A stretch of DNA of 20,622 bases from UBA2108 sp002713215 (lineage in GTDB: Bacteria > Bacteroidota > Bacteroidia > Flavobacteriales_G > Salibacteraceae): contig CALAPY010000040.1 of assembly GCA_937891015.1 (NCBI GenBank), positions 1 to 20,622 on the forward strand, read 5' to 3'. The notes beneath the pieces were generated by a model. The model searched no databases. It saw only the letters and a program-made list of their open reading frames with translations, and was not told the origin of the DNA. Below, one piece after another: positions 1-7,817 of this stretch (position 1 is the first letter of the stretch; each line of letters starts with the position of its first letter). Position numbers and translations under genes: made by a program.

Positions 1-175
1 TGCCGATGAACCTACAGGTAATTTGGATTCAAAAACCTCCCATGAAATCATGGATCTGTTTGATGAGATTAATGATGCAGGTAATACTATAGTTATGGTA
101 ACTCACGAAGAGGATATTGCTGGTCGTGCCCAGCGCATTATTCGTCTAAAGGACGGATTAACCCAACTTAAATAA
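1..175 (+). CDS. ABC transporter ATP-binding protein, 3' end only (LolD/MacB-like)
   Basis: This is the last 57 codons of an ABC ATPase; the reading frame enters at base 2 and stops with TAA at 173-175. Visible motifs are the end of Walker B and the D-loop (ADEPTGNLD), followed by the H-loop (VMVTHEEDIA), and a short C-terminal tail (RIIRLKDGLTQLK). The 'DEPTGNLDS' wording is typical of the LolD/MacB/FtsE group, whose members energise lipoprotein extraction, macrolide or peptide efflux, or division-associated permeases. The Walker A and signature motifs lie outside the window, so the exact subfamily and partner permease cannot be determined. The next gene starts 130 bp downstream and encodes a secreted protein, so there is no sign of shared function. 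Confidence 0.9.
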   Translation, partial: ADEPTGNLDSKTSHEIMDLFDEINDAGNTIVMVTHEEDIAGRAQRIIRLKDGLTQLK

Positions 176-304
176 AAACTTTCTGTCAGTGTCTCTAGAG
201 TTTCTGCTTCAAACTGATTTTGAGGCGCGGAAAATGATGAGATGATGGTGTGAGGTAGAAACTTACAATGATTATCACGTTTCATTATTTTACTTTGATT
301 AGCC

Positions 305-2593
305 ATGCGCAGATTACTCATACTTTTAGTTGCCCTCTTCCCACTTCTCTCGAACAGTCAAAACATTATTCGCCCCAGTCAGATGGCGGTATCAAATTCT
401 CCGGAATTTAGCTATTTTCAATCCTACAGTCTAGTCCCGATGAGACATGCTTATCACATGAAAACCGGGTTTTCATTAAAATACTTCAATGGGGGTACAA
501 CAATTCAACCCAATGCTCAGGTAAACCTTGAGTTGTTGGGCCCTGGTGGTTTCAGAGACGCAGGTATTTCCTCAAGAACAAATCTGCCAATTGGTGCTGC
601 CGATTCCAACTCTACCATAAGATCCAACTACTCATTATCAGGTGGCACCGGGCTTTACCAAGCTAAGATGTATTGCACATCGGATTGCGTTCTGGTTAGA
701 TCTACAGAAGATACAATAACCATGAATCTGGAGGTATCCGATACAACTTTTTCTCGTGATAACGGAACCCCAAGGATTGAATTGGCTACTTATTATAACC
801 CTTCTGTAATATCTGAATTTGAGTATGGGACCATTTTCGAACTAACCATGGACGACACCCTTTCTTCGGTAAGTGTATTTATTGATAAAGCCAATGCAAG
901 AAGAACGGATAAAAAAGCCAATATTCAATGCAACATTTATCGAATCAAAGTTGATTCAACCGGTAATGTTGTACAGAAACCGCAAACGCCAATTTTTTCG
1001 TCTAAGAAAATCCAACTTGGAGATTTATATTCAAGTATAGGGCCTAATGGCAATTGGATCACGATAAAGGTGGCGAGAAATGATACCGCAAAAGTATCTG
1101 ACACACTTAGTACCGGTGCCTATTTAGTAAGCCTGTATGTTGATCAGGTTTTAGGAACCGACACATTCTATACCACAACTCCCAAAGCAATTCATAATTA
1201 TTCTCCTACCCTACTTCGACAAAGACAATTAACAAAATGGGGTAACTGGAGCAACTACGGTAGATCTTTATACATTAGGCTTAATGTAAAACCAACGAAT
1301 TGCCCGCTTTTAAACGGGTCCGCCATTTCAACAAATACTTCAGCATGCAGATCAAATACAGGAACTGCAACGGCCATTGACCCAACCAATGGCTCAGGCC
1401 CCTATAGATATGTATGGAATACTACTGGTTCTCCAACTTCGAAGTCAATTTCAAACCTGGCAGCAGGCATATATGAATTATCCATTACCGACACCAGTGG
1501 TTGCAGGCAGGAAGTTTCTATAACTATAAGAGATACAGGAGCTCCGGTTATTAGTAATGCGATAATAACCAATGTTACCTGTTTCGGTATGGCGCAGGGT
1601 AAAATATGTTTCAATTTGGGTTCGGGTTCTTCCGGCCCGGGATATACCTTTAGTTGGTACAATTCAAACGGCTCGCAAATTAGCGCAGGTGGGAAAGTTA
1701 CACAAGTCGATTCTTGCCTAAACGGTATGGAACCGGGAAAATATAAGGTGGAAGTAACAGACAAGTCCACCCCTCCCTGTATGGTAACCCGAACATATGA
1801 AATATTGGGCCCTGCCAAAACGTTGGGAATTGATAATAGGCACGTAAACCACGTAGCTTGCTTCGGGGACACAACGGGTTCAATTACAATTGTACCCAAA
1901 GGTGGTACTTCACCAATTTCGGTACAGTGGCCCAGTGGAAGAACTGGGAAAAGCATTGACAGTCTAACAGCCGGAATCAGACAAGTTACAATTACCGATG
2001 CTAATGGTTGTTCAATTATTGATAGTATTGAGGTTACCCAGCCCCCTAAGTTAGTTTTAGCTCAGGGCAATTTTCATTACAACAGCAGTCCACGAGTCGT
2101 AACTATTGTTCCCAAAGCAACTGGTGGAAGTGCAAGCGCTGGATACTTGTTCACATGGACCAATTCAAGCGGAGACCCTCTCAGGATTACCGGTTCCAGA
2201 ACCGGTGAAGTAAAAATCGGAGAAGGAATGGGCTTAGGTCAGGAAAATAATGGTGTTTACTGCGTGACGGTACAAGATGATAACGGATGTACTGCAAGCA
2301 AGTGTTACGCCATCGATACGCTAAATACTTCAATTATTGAAGGGCAAAACACTGAGCTATCATTGAATGTATTTCCAAACCCCAATCGAGGGGCATTTAG
2401 AATTTCTGTCACTAACCCCGGAAAAGAACATTTTACAATTGTAATACGGGACAACCTTGGACAAGTGGTCAGATCAATGCAGGAAATTAATGAAACTAAC
2501 TATTCTGTTTCCTTACAACTCGAACAAGGAATCTATTTTCTAAGCATGAAGCATGCTAATCATAATGTAACCAAGAAAATTATTAGTCAATAA
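305..2593 (+). CDS. Secreted T9SS type A protein with SprB-like repeats (762 aa)
   Basis: This is a predicted cell-surface or secreted protein of unknown function. Residues 1-19 form a Sec signal peptide (MRR, hydrophobic LLILLVALFPLL, then SNSQ). Residues about 25-325 match a domain shared with the next gene (landmarks LNLEL.GPGGF, KANARRT, IFSSKKI, GNWSNYG). Residues about 330-670 hold Cys-containing SprB-like repeats (for example NVTCFG..QG and VACFGDTTGSI...ITDANGC). The last ~80 residues are a T9SS type A sorting domain (VFPNPNRGAF...LGQVV...GIYFLSM...KKIISQ), which in this system directs export across the outer membrane. The start is bounded by an in-frame TGA at 296-298. Unlike its paralogue at 2930 it lacks an N-terminal jelly-roll-like domain, yet the signal peptide and sorting domain are intact, so it looks functional. 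Ligand or substrate is unknown. Confidence 0.9.
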   Translation: MRRLLILLVALFPLLSNSQNIIRPSQMAVSNSPEFSYFQSYSLVPMRHAYHMKTGFSLKYFNGGTTIQPNAQVNLELLGPGGFRDAGISSRTNLPIGAADSNSTIRSNYSLSGGTGLYQAKMYCTSDCVLVRSTEDTITMNLEVSDTTFSRDNGTPRIELATYYNPSVISEFEYGTIFELTMDDTLSSVSVFIDKANARRTDKKANIQCNIYRIKVDSTGNVVQKPQTPIFSSKKIQLGDLYSSIGPNGNWITIKVARNDTAKVSDTLSTGAYLVSLYVDQVLGTDTFYTTTPKAIHNYSPTLLRQRQLTKWGNWSNYGRSLYIRLNVKPTNCPLLNGSAISTNTSACRSNTGTATAIDPTNGSGPYRYVWNTTGSPTSKSISNLAAGIYELSITDTSGCRQEVSITIRDTGAPVISNAIITNVTCFGMAQGKICFNLGSGSSGPGYTFSWYNSNGSQISAGGKVTQVDSCLNGMEPGKYKVEVTDKSTPPCMVTRTYEILGPAKTLGIDNRHVNHVACFGDTTGSITIVPKGGTSPISVQWPSGRTGKSIDSLTAGIRQVTITDANGCSIIDSIEVTQPPKLVLAQGNFHYNSSPRVVTIVPKATGGSASAGYLFTWTNSSGDPLRITGSRTGEVKIGEGMGLGQENNGVYCVTVQDDNGCTASKCYAIDTLNTSIIEGQNTELSLNVFPNPNRGAFRISVTNPGKEHFTIVIRDNLGQVVRSMQEINETNYSVSLQLEQGIYFLSMKHANHNVTKKIISQ

Positions 2594-2746
2594 ATTCTAT
2601 TTGGCATCCGTTTAATAAATTAGTAGTGACGGTACATCAACCGGACTCATTTAAGCAATCCGACAACAAGAACAGACATGAGTGATTATAAACTTTTGAT
2701 TTCGTGTAAGTTACAGTTATTAAGTGGTGAGTCAAATGCAAAAAGT

Positions 2747-2860
2747 AACCGCTTAACGTCATAATAATGGGCTTCTCTCTTAAAGGAATTCACATTATCA
2801 CCCAACCCCTAAATTTCCGATTTGTAATGTTTTTGATATTGCAAATGCGTATAAGCGGTT
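2747..2860. repeat. Perfect 9-bp inverted repeat, arms 96 bp apart
   Basis: AACCGCTTA at 2747-2755 is the exact reverse complement of TAAGCGGTT at 2852-2860. In repeat orientation, similarity continues beyond the arm (A-ACG versus ATACG). The right arm ends 20 bp before the -7 box TACATTTG (2881-2888), which is where a -33 element would be expected. It could be a regulator-binding pair, or chance. A 9-mer match within about 330 bp of AT-rich DNA is only mildly surprising. Confidence 0.3.
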
Positions 2861-2880
2861 TATTTATAGGATAATTGGGT

Positions 2881-2888
2881 TACATTTG
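2881..2888 (+). promoter_or_regulatory. Bacteroidota -7 box (TACATTTG) for the 1007-aa T9SS gene
   Basis: TACATTTG fits the TAnnTTTG -7 consensus described for Bacteroides and Flavobacterium vegetative promoters. It would give a leader of roughly 35 nt before the ATG at 2930. No exact TTG lies 17-23 bp upstream; the nearest sequence there is GGTTTATTTA, so the -33 element is weak or replaced by an activator. Confidence 0.55.
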
Positions 2889-2929
2889 CGGTTTTTGCGA
2901 AAAATAATTTTTAAATAACAAGTGGATAT

Positions 2930-5900
2930 ATGAAAAAAGTAAGTTTACTAGTAGGTACTGTACTTTTCGCCGGTATTACTGCTTTTGGGCAAAGTCAAAT
3001 TGGTTCGGGAGTTAATAATATTCAAGAAGAGTATGTGTATGAAGAGGCTCCTGTTGATGTGACGACGGGAAAGAAGAAGAAAGCTGACAAAGGAGCCTTA
3101 GCTGCTCCCGGACGGTTCTTTGTTAATGAAGATTTTGGTAGTGGTAAAATCCCATCGGGTTGGACTGTAAAAACTAATTCATCGCATTCTGGTGGTTGGG
3201 CCTGGACTGATAAAATGTCACAGGGGCAATATGCTAGAGGTACTGCGGCAATTAGGTCAACAACTGGTTCCAATGGATTTATGATCCTGGATTCGGATTT
3301 GATGAACCCTGGCTCAAGTGCGGGCTTCTCAACGGTTGATGCCTATGTAGAAATTCCGCTTCCATCTTTGGTTGGAGTTACGTCGGTTTCAATGACATTT
3401 GAGCACTACTGGAGACCTTTCTCTAATGTTGAAATGTATATTTTGGCATCTAAAAACGGAACTACCTGGGATACAGTAAGAGTTGATCACGGTGTACCGG
3501 TTAATACTACCTCATCGGATCATTTTAAAGGGCCTTCTGAGCCAGAAGGTTATGCATACAAGGAAAGAATTAGCCTTGGTTGTGTAATTGGTGGTGCTTC
3601 AAGTCCAAAAATTAGAATTCATTGGGCAGGTGCTTCTCACTATTTCTGGCAAGTTGATGACATTAAAATCCAGGAAGGAGAATACAATGACATCGACATG
3701 GTTGAATCTTTTGGCGCCATGTATACTGATACTACATATTTGAATTATAGTGATATCTATAGTAGAATCCCTATGAAGCAGGCTAACAAAATGGAATTTG
3801 GTTTCGCTGGCAAATATCAAAATTCAGGTTCAGCCGCTCAACAAAACGTTAGGTTAAACCTTGAATTGGATGGCCCTGGTGGATTTAAAGAAACGGCCAA
3901 ATCAACTCCAAAAAACCTACCGGTTTGTTCTGTTGATTCAAATGATATTACAGTTACCAAATCTTCATTTAAGTTTTCCGGAGGAATGGGTAGTTATGAC
4001 GCTAAGCTTTTCTGTACTTCAGATAGTATTTTGGTTCGAACTGCTAATGACACCTTGCATCATATTGTAGACGTTACGGATTCAGTTTACGCCAGGGATC
4101 GTGCAAATCCAGGATCTGCATCTGTAGTTTATTACAACCCAAGTGTTGTACAACAATATGAAGTTGGTACGTATTATGAAACAGTAGAGATTGACACCAT
4201 TACTTCTGTAAGTTTCTATATGGATGAAGCTAACGCTCGTAGAACAAACAAAGCTGGGTCTGTTCAGTGCCACGTATATAGAACAAATGGATTAGGTAGT
4301 AATGGAGTTCAAACTATTGTTAATACGCCATTATTCTCCTCTAAGAAAATTCCAATTAAAGATCTTTACTCTCAAATTGGAACCACCGGTAGCTGGATTT
4401 CATTGAAAGTTGAAAGAAATGCTACAGGTGTAATGGACACGGTTAATTCCGGTGGATTAATTGCAACTTTTGTTGCTGATCAGTTTTTTGGAACGGATAC
4501 TATCTTCGTAAGTCTGGAAGGAAGAGATGGGATGCAATCTCATAACTTCCTAAGACAAGAGCAAGGTGGCTCATGGGGTAACTGGGGCTACAGTACTAAC
4601 AAACAATTTGTTCGATTGAATGTAACTCCAAATGTTTGTCCTGCCCTAAATGGTTCGGCTACTGCTACTGCAACCACTTCTTGTGGTGCGTCTGATGGTA
4701 CTGCAACTGCCGTTGATCCAACTAATGGTTCAGGATCATATCGATACGCTTGGAGTGCAGCAGGAACACCTACAAGTAAAACAATCTCAAATCTTCCTTC
4801 AGGAATTTATCAAGTAACTATTACTGATGGAAATGGATGTGCTCAAGTATCTGCTGCTACAGTTTCTGATGCTGGTGCTCCAGTGTTGAAAAATGAAAGC
4901 ACCAAAAATGTTGTTTGTGCAGGAAAAGGTGAAGGTGAAGTACAGTTTAACTTAACTGCTGGTGCTGCAGGCCCTGGTTATACTATTACCTGGTTCGATT
5001 CTAAGGGAGATACAGTGAAGGTCGGTGCTGGTGCAACTAGCGCAGATTCACTTCTTGCTGGTGTTGAGTCTGGAAAATATACGGTTCAGATAGCTGACAA
5101 AGGAGTTCCTCCATGTCTGCAAACTAAAACTTATGACATTACCGGTCCAACAGCTGCTGTATCTGTAAGTTCAAATACAGTTACTCATGTAACTTGTAAC
5201 GGTGATAAAGACGGGTCAGTTGTAATTACTCCTGTTGGCGGAACTGGTACATTAACGATTAGTTGGCCTGATGGTAGTTCAGGTAGTACTGTAACTGGTT
5301 TAGCCGGTGGTCCGGTAACGGTTACCGTTACTGATGCTAATAACTGTACTTTCACTGAAACGTATACTGTAAATGAGCCTAATGTACTTAAGGTAAATGC
5401 TGAAGGTACTGGTTCAACTGATACGAAAGTCACTAAGGATACAGATAAAGGTACCGTAACAATTTCACCTTACGTTGAAGGTGGTACTTCTTCTGCCGGA
5501 TATCTACATACCTGGACAAACAGTAGTGGTGATCCTTGTACAGTTGAGTCTAACAATGATTTCATAATCGGTGGAAACCCAGGAAACTCTGCTTATGACA
5601 ATCAAAGAACTCAAGGCGTTTATAATTTGAAAGTTCAAGATGACAACGCGTGTGTTGCTAATAAAGCTTATACCATTGATAACACTGTTGGATTTGAAAC
5701 TTTTGGTGAAAACTATGAACTAAGAGTTTTCCCGAATCCTAACAATGGAACTTTTAAAGTTTCTATGGTTAATACGGATGCTGGTGATTACACATTTGAA
5801 GTTAAGAACATGTTAGGTCAGGTTGTTTATGATGAAGTTGTTTCTATCAATGGCAACTACCTGAACACAGTTCAATTGTCTGACAATGGTGTCTATTTCT

Positions 5901-5953
5901 TGAGCATTAGCAATGGAGAGAAAACCGAGTCTTACAAAATAATTGTTGAGTAA
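2930..5953 (+). CDS. Secreted T9SS type A protein with N-terminal jelly-roll-like domain (1007 aa)
   Basis: This is a predicted surface or secreted protein and the longer paralogue of the gene at 305. Residues 1-20 are a signal peptide (MKKVSLLVGT...AFG). Residues about 65-250 resemble MAM / choice-of-anchor-J modules (FVNEDFGSG.IPSGW, ending HYFWQVDDIKIQ). Residues about 255-565 match the domain shared with the upstream paralogue (LELDGPGGF, EANARRT, LFSSKKI, GNWGYS). Residues about 570-915 contain SprB-like repeats with paired cysteines (VTHVTCNGDKDGSV...TDANNC). Residues about 930-1007 are a T9SS type A sorting domain (VFPNPNNGTF, LGQVVYDE, GVYFLSI). The gene ends 23 bp before a strong terminator. 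By eye, codons lean heavily to T-ending GGT/GCT/GTT/ACT, more than in the upstream paralogue, which may reflect high expression. Specific function is unknown; adhesion or extracellular matrix is an inference from the architecture. Confidence 0.92.
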   Translation: MKKVSLLVGTVLFAGITAFGQSQIGSGVNNIQEEYVYEEAPVDVTTGKKKKADKGALAAPGRFFVNEDFGSGKIPSGWTVKTNSSHSGGWAWTDKMSQGQYARGTAAIRSTTGSNGFMILDSDLMNPGSSAGFSTVDAYVEIPLPSLVGVTSVSMTFEHYWRPFSNVEMYILASKNGTTWDTVRVDHGVPVNTTSSDHFKGPSEPEGYAYKERISLGCVIGGASSPKIRIHWAGASHYFWQVDDIKIQEGEYNDIDMVESFGAMYTDTTYLNYSDIYSRIPMKQANKMEFGFAGKYQNSGSAAQQNVRLNLELDGPGGFKETAKSTPKNLPVCSVDSNDITVTKSSFKFSGGMGSYDAKLFCTSDSILVRTANDTLHHIVDVTDSVYARDRANPGSASVVYYNPSVVQQYEVGTYYETVEIDTITSVSFYMDEANARRTNKAGSVQCHVYRTNGLGSNGVQTIVNTPLFSSKKIPIKDLYSQIGTTGSWISLKVERNATGVMDTVNSGGLIATFVADQFFGTDTIFVSLEGRDGMQSHNFLRQEQGGSWGNWGYSTNKQFVRLNVTPNVCPALNGSATATATTSCGASDGTATAVDPTNGSGSYRYAWSAAGTPTSKTISNLPSGIYQVTITDGNGCAQVSAATVSDAGAPVLKNESTKNVVCAGKGEGEVQFNLTAGAAGPGYTITWFDSKGDTVKVGAGATSADSLLAGVESGKYTVQIADKGVPPCLQTKTYDITGPTAAVSVSSNTVTHVTCNGDKDGSVVITPVGGTGTLTISWPDGSSGSTVTGLAGGPVTVTVTDANNCTFTETYTVNEPNVLKVNAEGTGSTDTKVTKDTDKGTVTISPYVEGGTSSAGYLHTWTNSSGDPCTVESNNDFIIGGNPGNSAYDNQRTQGVYNLKVQDDNACVANKAYTIDNTVGFETFGENYELRVFPNPNNGTFKVSMVNTDAGDYTFEVKNMLGQVVYDEVVSINGNYLNTVQLSDNGVYFLSISNGEKTESYKIIVE

Positions 5954-5976
5954 TAATTATAATCTAGTAAACACTT

Positions 5977-6013
5977 AAAAAAAGGAGCTCCAATGTGGAG
6001 CTCCTTTTTTTTT
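5977..6013 (+). terminator. Strong intrinsic terminator, probably bidirectional
   Basis: GGAGCTCC at 5984-5991 pairs perfectly with GGAGCTCC at 5997-6004 around the 5-nt loop AATGT. The stem is extended by A7 (5977-5983) against the T-run, which covers 6005-6013. On the plus strand it ends transcription 23 bp after the T9SS gene stop. On the minus strand the A-run becomes a U-run, so it can also serve the mlaE-mlaF unit, which ends at 6109. Confidence 0.92.
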
Positions 6014-6108
6014 CACTATTTCGAAGTCCAGCCAAACCATTCTTGCGAAAACCAAGGAAGAAAACCGAGTGGTAAATTAGATTGTCGCAATTACTGTCGA
6101 AAGGAATA

Positions 6109-6870
6109 TTATTCGCTAATCAGGTGGCGCCTGACCTCTTTCATATATTCAGAGGCATAAATAAAGTCGGTCAGTTCAGTACAGTCGGTCCTTAAGATTT
6201 CCTTATTCGATCCCTTCCAAAGAAGATCTCCCTGATATATGAATGACAATCGTTCTCCAATTTCAAGTACGGAATTCATGTCATGAGTAATTACAATGGT
6301 TGTAATACCTGATTCCCGGGTAATATCATCAATAAGTCGGTCTATGGTTAAAGCCGTATGCGGATCTAAGCCCGAATTTGGCTCATCGCAAAATAGATAC
6401 TTCGGGTTGAATGAAATTGCACGTGCAATTCCAACCCGTTTTTTCATTCCTCCACTCAATTCACTTGGCATCAAGGAATTGGTTCCTGCTAAATCAACTC
6501 TTTCTAAGCAATACTCAACCCTGGACTTCATTTCCTTCAAAGTCGAGTGAGAAAACATTCGCAGTGGAAACATCACGTTTTCCTCTACTGACATCGAGTC
6601 AAATAAAGCACTGCCCTGAAACAAAAATCCAATTTCCTTTCTTATGCTCTTACGTTCAGAATTATTCATTTGATTGAAAATTCGTCCATCGTAAGAAATG
6701 GTTCCAACATCAGGCTCATGAAGTCCTACGATGCACTTTACCAAGGTTGTTTTTCCTGAACCAGATGCCCCTATTATTAGATTTGGAACCCCTTGTTCAA
6801 ATAATAAGTTCACATTTTTCAAAACGTGATTGTCTCCAAATGACTTTGACAATCCTTTTACCTCGATCAT
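6109..6870 (-). CDS. mlaF: MlaF-like phospholipid-transport ABC ATPase (253 aa)
   Basis: This is the cytoplasmic ATPase of an MCE/Mla-type transporter that moves phospholipids between inner and outer membrane. Visible motifs are Walker A GASGSGKTT at 34-42, Q-loop and following FQGSALFDSMSVEENV at about 84-99 (typical MlaF wording), signature LSGGMKKR at 138-145, Walker B YLFCDEP at 158-164, D-loop SGLD, and H-loop ITHD with His196. Its start codon overlaps the last 4 bases of the upstream mlaE-like gene, so the two are translationally coupled. No MCE-domain (MlaD) gene follows; the next plus-side feature is a terminator, so the substrate-binding component must be encoded elsewhere. Family assignment is firm; the exact lipid and direction of transport are not readable from sequence. 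Confidence 0.93.
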   Translation of the reverse strand: MIEVKGLSKSFGDNHVLKNVNLLFEQGVPNLIIGASGSGKTTLVKCIVGLHEPDVGTISYDGRIFNQMNNSERKSIRKEIGFLFQGSALFDSMSVEENVMFPLRMFSHSTLKEMKSRVEYCLERVDLAGTNSLMPSELSGGMKKRVGIARAISFNPKYLFCDEPNSGLDPHTALTIDRLIDDITRESGITTIVITHDMNSVLEIGERLSFIYQGDLLWKGSNKEILRTDCTELTDFIYASEYMKEVRRHLISE

Positions 6871-7607
6871 ATAAGCAACATTTGGGTTATTAAATAATTC
6901 ATTACCAAAACCACAATACTACTGTATACCACAGCCCGAGTACTGGCTTTTCCAACTTCCAACGCTCCTCCACCAACAAAGTATCCATGGTAGGATGACA
7001 CCGATGAAATAACAAAGGCAAAAACAATGCTTTTGATAAAGGCGTAACTCACGTCAAAAGGTCTAAAATCATATTGAAGGCCAAATAGGTATTGACTTGG
7101 TGATATAATGCCTGTCAGTTCACATATCAGATATCCGAAGTAGATTCCGGTAAACATGCTAATTACAACCAAAAAAGGCATGATGATCATGAAGGCATAA
7201 ATCTTAGGAATAACCAAATAACCCGCCGAATTAATTCCCATTATTTCCAACGCATCAATCTGTTCGGTAACTCGCATGGTGCCAATCTCAGAGGCAACAT
7301 TAGAACCAATTTTTCCCGCTAAAATTAAAGCCAGCATGGTTGTAGAAAATTCCAAAATGACGGATTGTCTTGTTGTCCATCCCACCAGGTAATCCGGAAT
7401 GAAATTACCATCGATTTGCGATGCCGTTTGAATGGTAATTACCATTCCCATGAAGCCACTAATAATGATGATAATTCCTATAGAGCCAATACCAAGTTTG
7501 ACGATTTCATCAATGAACAACTTCCAGTATACTGATCTTCTTTCCGGTTTTTCAAAACTTTTCTTAAGAAAAAGCGCATAATGGCCAATATGATATAAAA
7601 TCTTCAT
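6867..7607 (-). CDS. mlaE: MlaE-like ABC permease (246 aa)
   Basis: This is the integral inner-membrane subunit of the MCE/Mla lipid transporter and the partner of MlaF. There are about five to six hydrophobic segments. The highly conserved cytoplasmic coupling stretch of MlaE/TGD1 permeases is present around residues 98-130 (GKIGSNVASEIGTMRV, TEQIDALEIMGIN, YLVIPK). The C-terminus carries the GYFVGGGALEVGKAST motif and a last membrane helix. Length is close to that of MlaE (about 260 aa). The start at 7607 lies only 10 nt after a TAnnTTTG box on the same strand (7618-7625), implying a very short leader. It is divergently arranged with the 52-aa lipoprotein gene. Confidence 0.94.
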   Translation of the reverse strand: MKILYHIGHYALFLKKSFEKPERRSVYWKLFIDEIVKLGIGSIGIIIIISGFMGMVITIQTASQIDGNFIPDYLVGWTTRQSVILEFSTTMLALILAGKIGSNVASEIGTMRVTEQIDALEIMGINSAGYLVIPKIYAFMIIMPFLVVISMFTGIYFGYLICELTGIISPSQYLFGLQYDFRPFDVSYAFIKSIVFAFVISSVSSYHGYFVGGGALEVGKASTRAVVYSSIVVLVMNYLITQMLLI

Positions 7608-7617
7608 TCTTGAACCA

Positions 7618-7625
7618 CAAATCTA
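7618..7625 (-). promoter_or_regulatory. -7 box (TAGATTTG) for mlaE-mlaF
   Basis: On the minus strand TAGATTTG matches TAnnTTTG exactly. Only 10 nt separate it from the mlaE ATG, so the transcript would be nearly leaderless. No matching TTG occurs 17-23 bp upstream. It sits 19 bp from a divergent box at 7645-7652. Confidence 0.45.
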
Positions 7626-7644
7626 ATACTTGAATAGTTTCAGC

Positions 7645-7652
7645 TAATTTTG
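7645..7652 (+). promoter_or_regulatory. -7 box (TAATTTTG) for the lipoprotein-sprT-manC unit
   Basis: TAATTTTG matches TAnnTTTG exactly and ends 6 nt before the ATG at 7659, so transcription would begin at or just before the start codon. A -33 TTG at the usual spacing is not present. Confidence 0.45.
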
Positions 7653-7658
7653 CAGGCA

Positions 7659-7817
7659 ATGAAATTGAATATTTCCCGAACTTTATTACTCATTTTTGTT
7701 CTCTCCACCTTCACACTTACCATTCAAAGTTGCAAGGGAACTAAAAAAGATTGCGATTGCCCAACCTTTGGGAAACAGCAAAAGCAGAAAAAAACCAGGT
7801 ATAAAATTAGAAAATGA
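7659..7817 (+). CDS. Small lipoprotein (52 aa) with DCDCP motif
   Basis: This short gene reads ATG at 7659 to TGA at 7815-7817. The product has a positively charged start (MKLNISR), a hydrophobic stretch (TLLLIFVLSTFTLT) and a lipobox-like IQSC, with Cys25 as the predicted lipidated residue. A short mature part (CKGTKKDCDCPTFG) and a basic tail (KQQKQKKTRYKIRK) follow. The two extra cysteines in DCDCP could bind metal or form a disulfide; this is inference. Its TGA overlaps the ATG of the SprT-like gene (ATGA at 7814-7817), a classic coupling arrangement that supports it being real. A TAnnTTTG box lies immediately upstream. I do not know a function; small Cys-containing lipoproteins like this occur in Flavobacteriia. 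Confidence 0.8.
   Translation: MKLNISRTLLLIFVLSTFTLTIQSCKGTKKDCDCPTFGKQQKQKKTRYKIRK

Larger units (their letters stand above)
2594..2929. other. Intergenic region between the two T9SS paralogues
   Basis: This 336-bp AT-rich stretch contains no ORF I would support; the longest plus-strand candidate I translated has 28 codons. It holds a Bacteroidota-type -7 box for the downstream gene (2881-2888) and a separated inverted repeat, AACCGCTTA at 2747-2755 and TAAGCGGTT at 2852-2860. I see no clear intrinsic terminator for the upstream gene, so read-through from the first paralogue into the second is possible. Confidence 0.6.

Noticed and set aside
290..297. TTACTTTG just before the 762-aa gene as a -7 box
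   Set aside because: First base pair is TT instead of TA; no TTG at correct spacing. Too weak to call.
305..2593. Shorter T9SS paralogue as a truncated pseudogene
   Set aside because: It has its own signal peptide directly joined to the shared domain, no internal stop, and an intact sorting domain.
2678..2764. 28-codon plus-strand ORF in the gap between the T9SS paralogues
   Set aside because: No signal peptide, motif, promoter box or coupling; its length is expected by chance.
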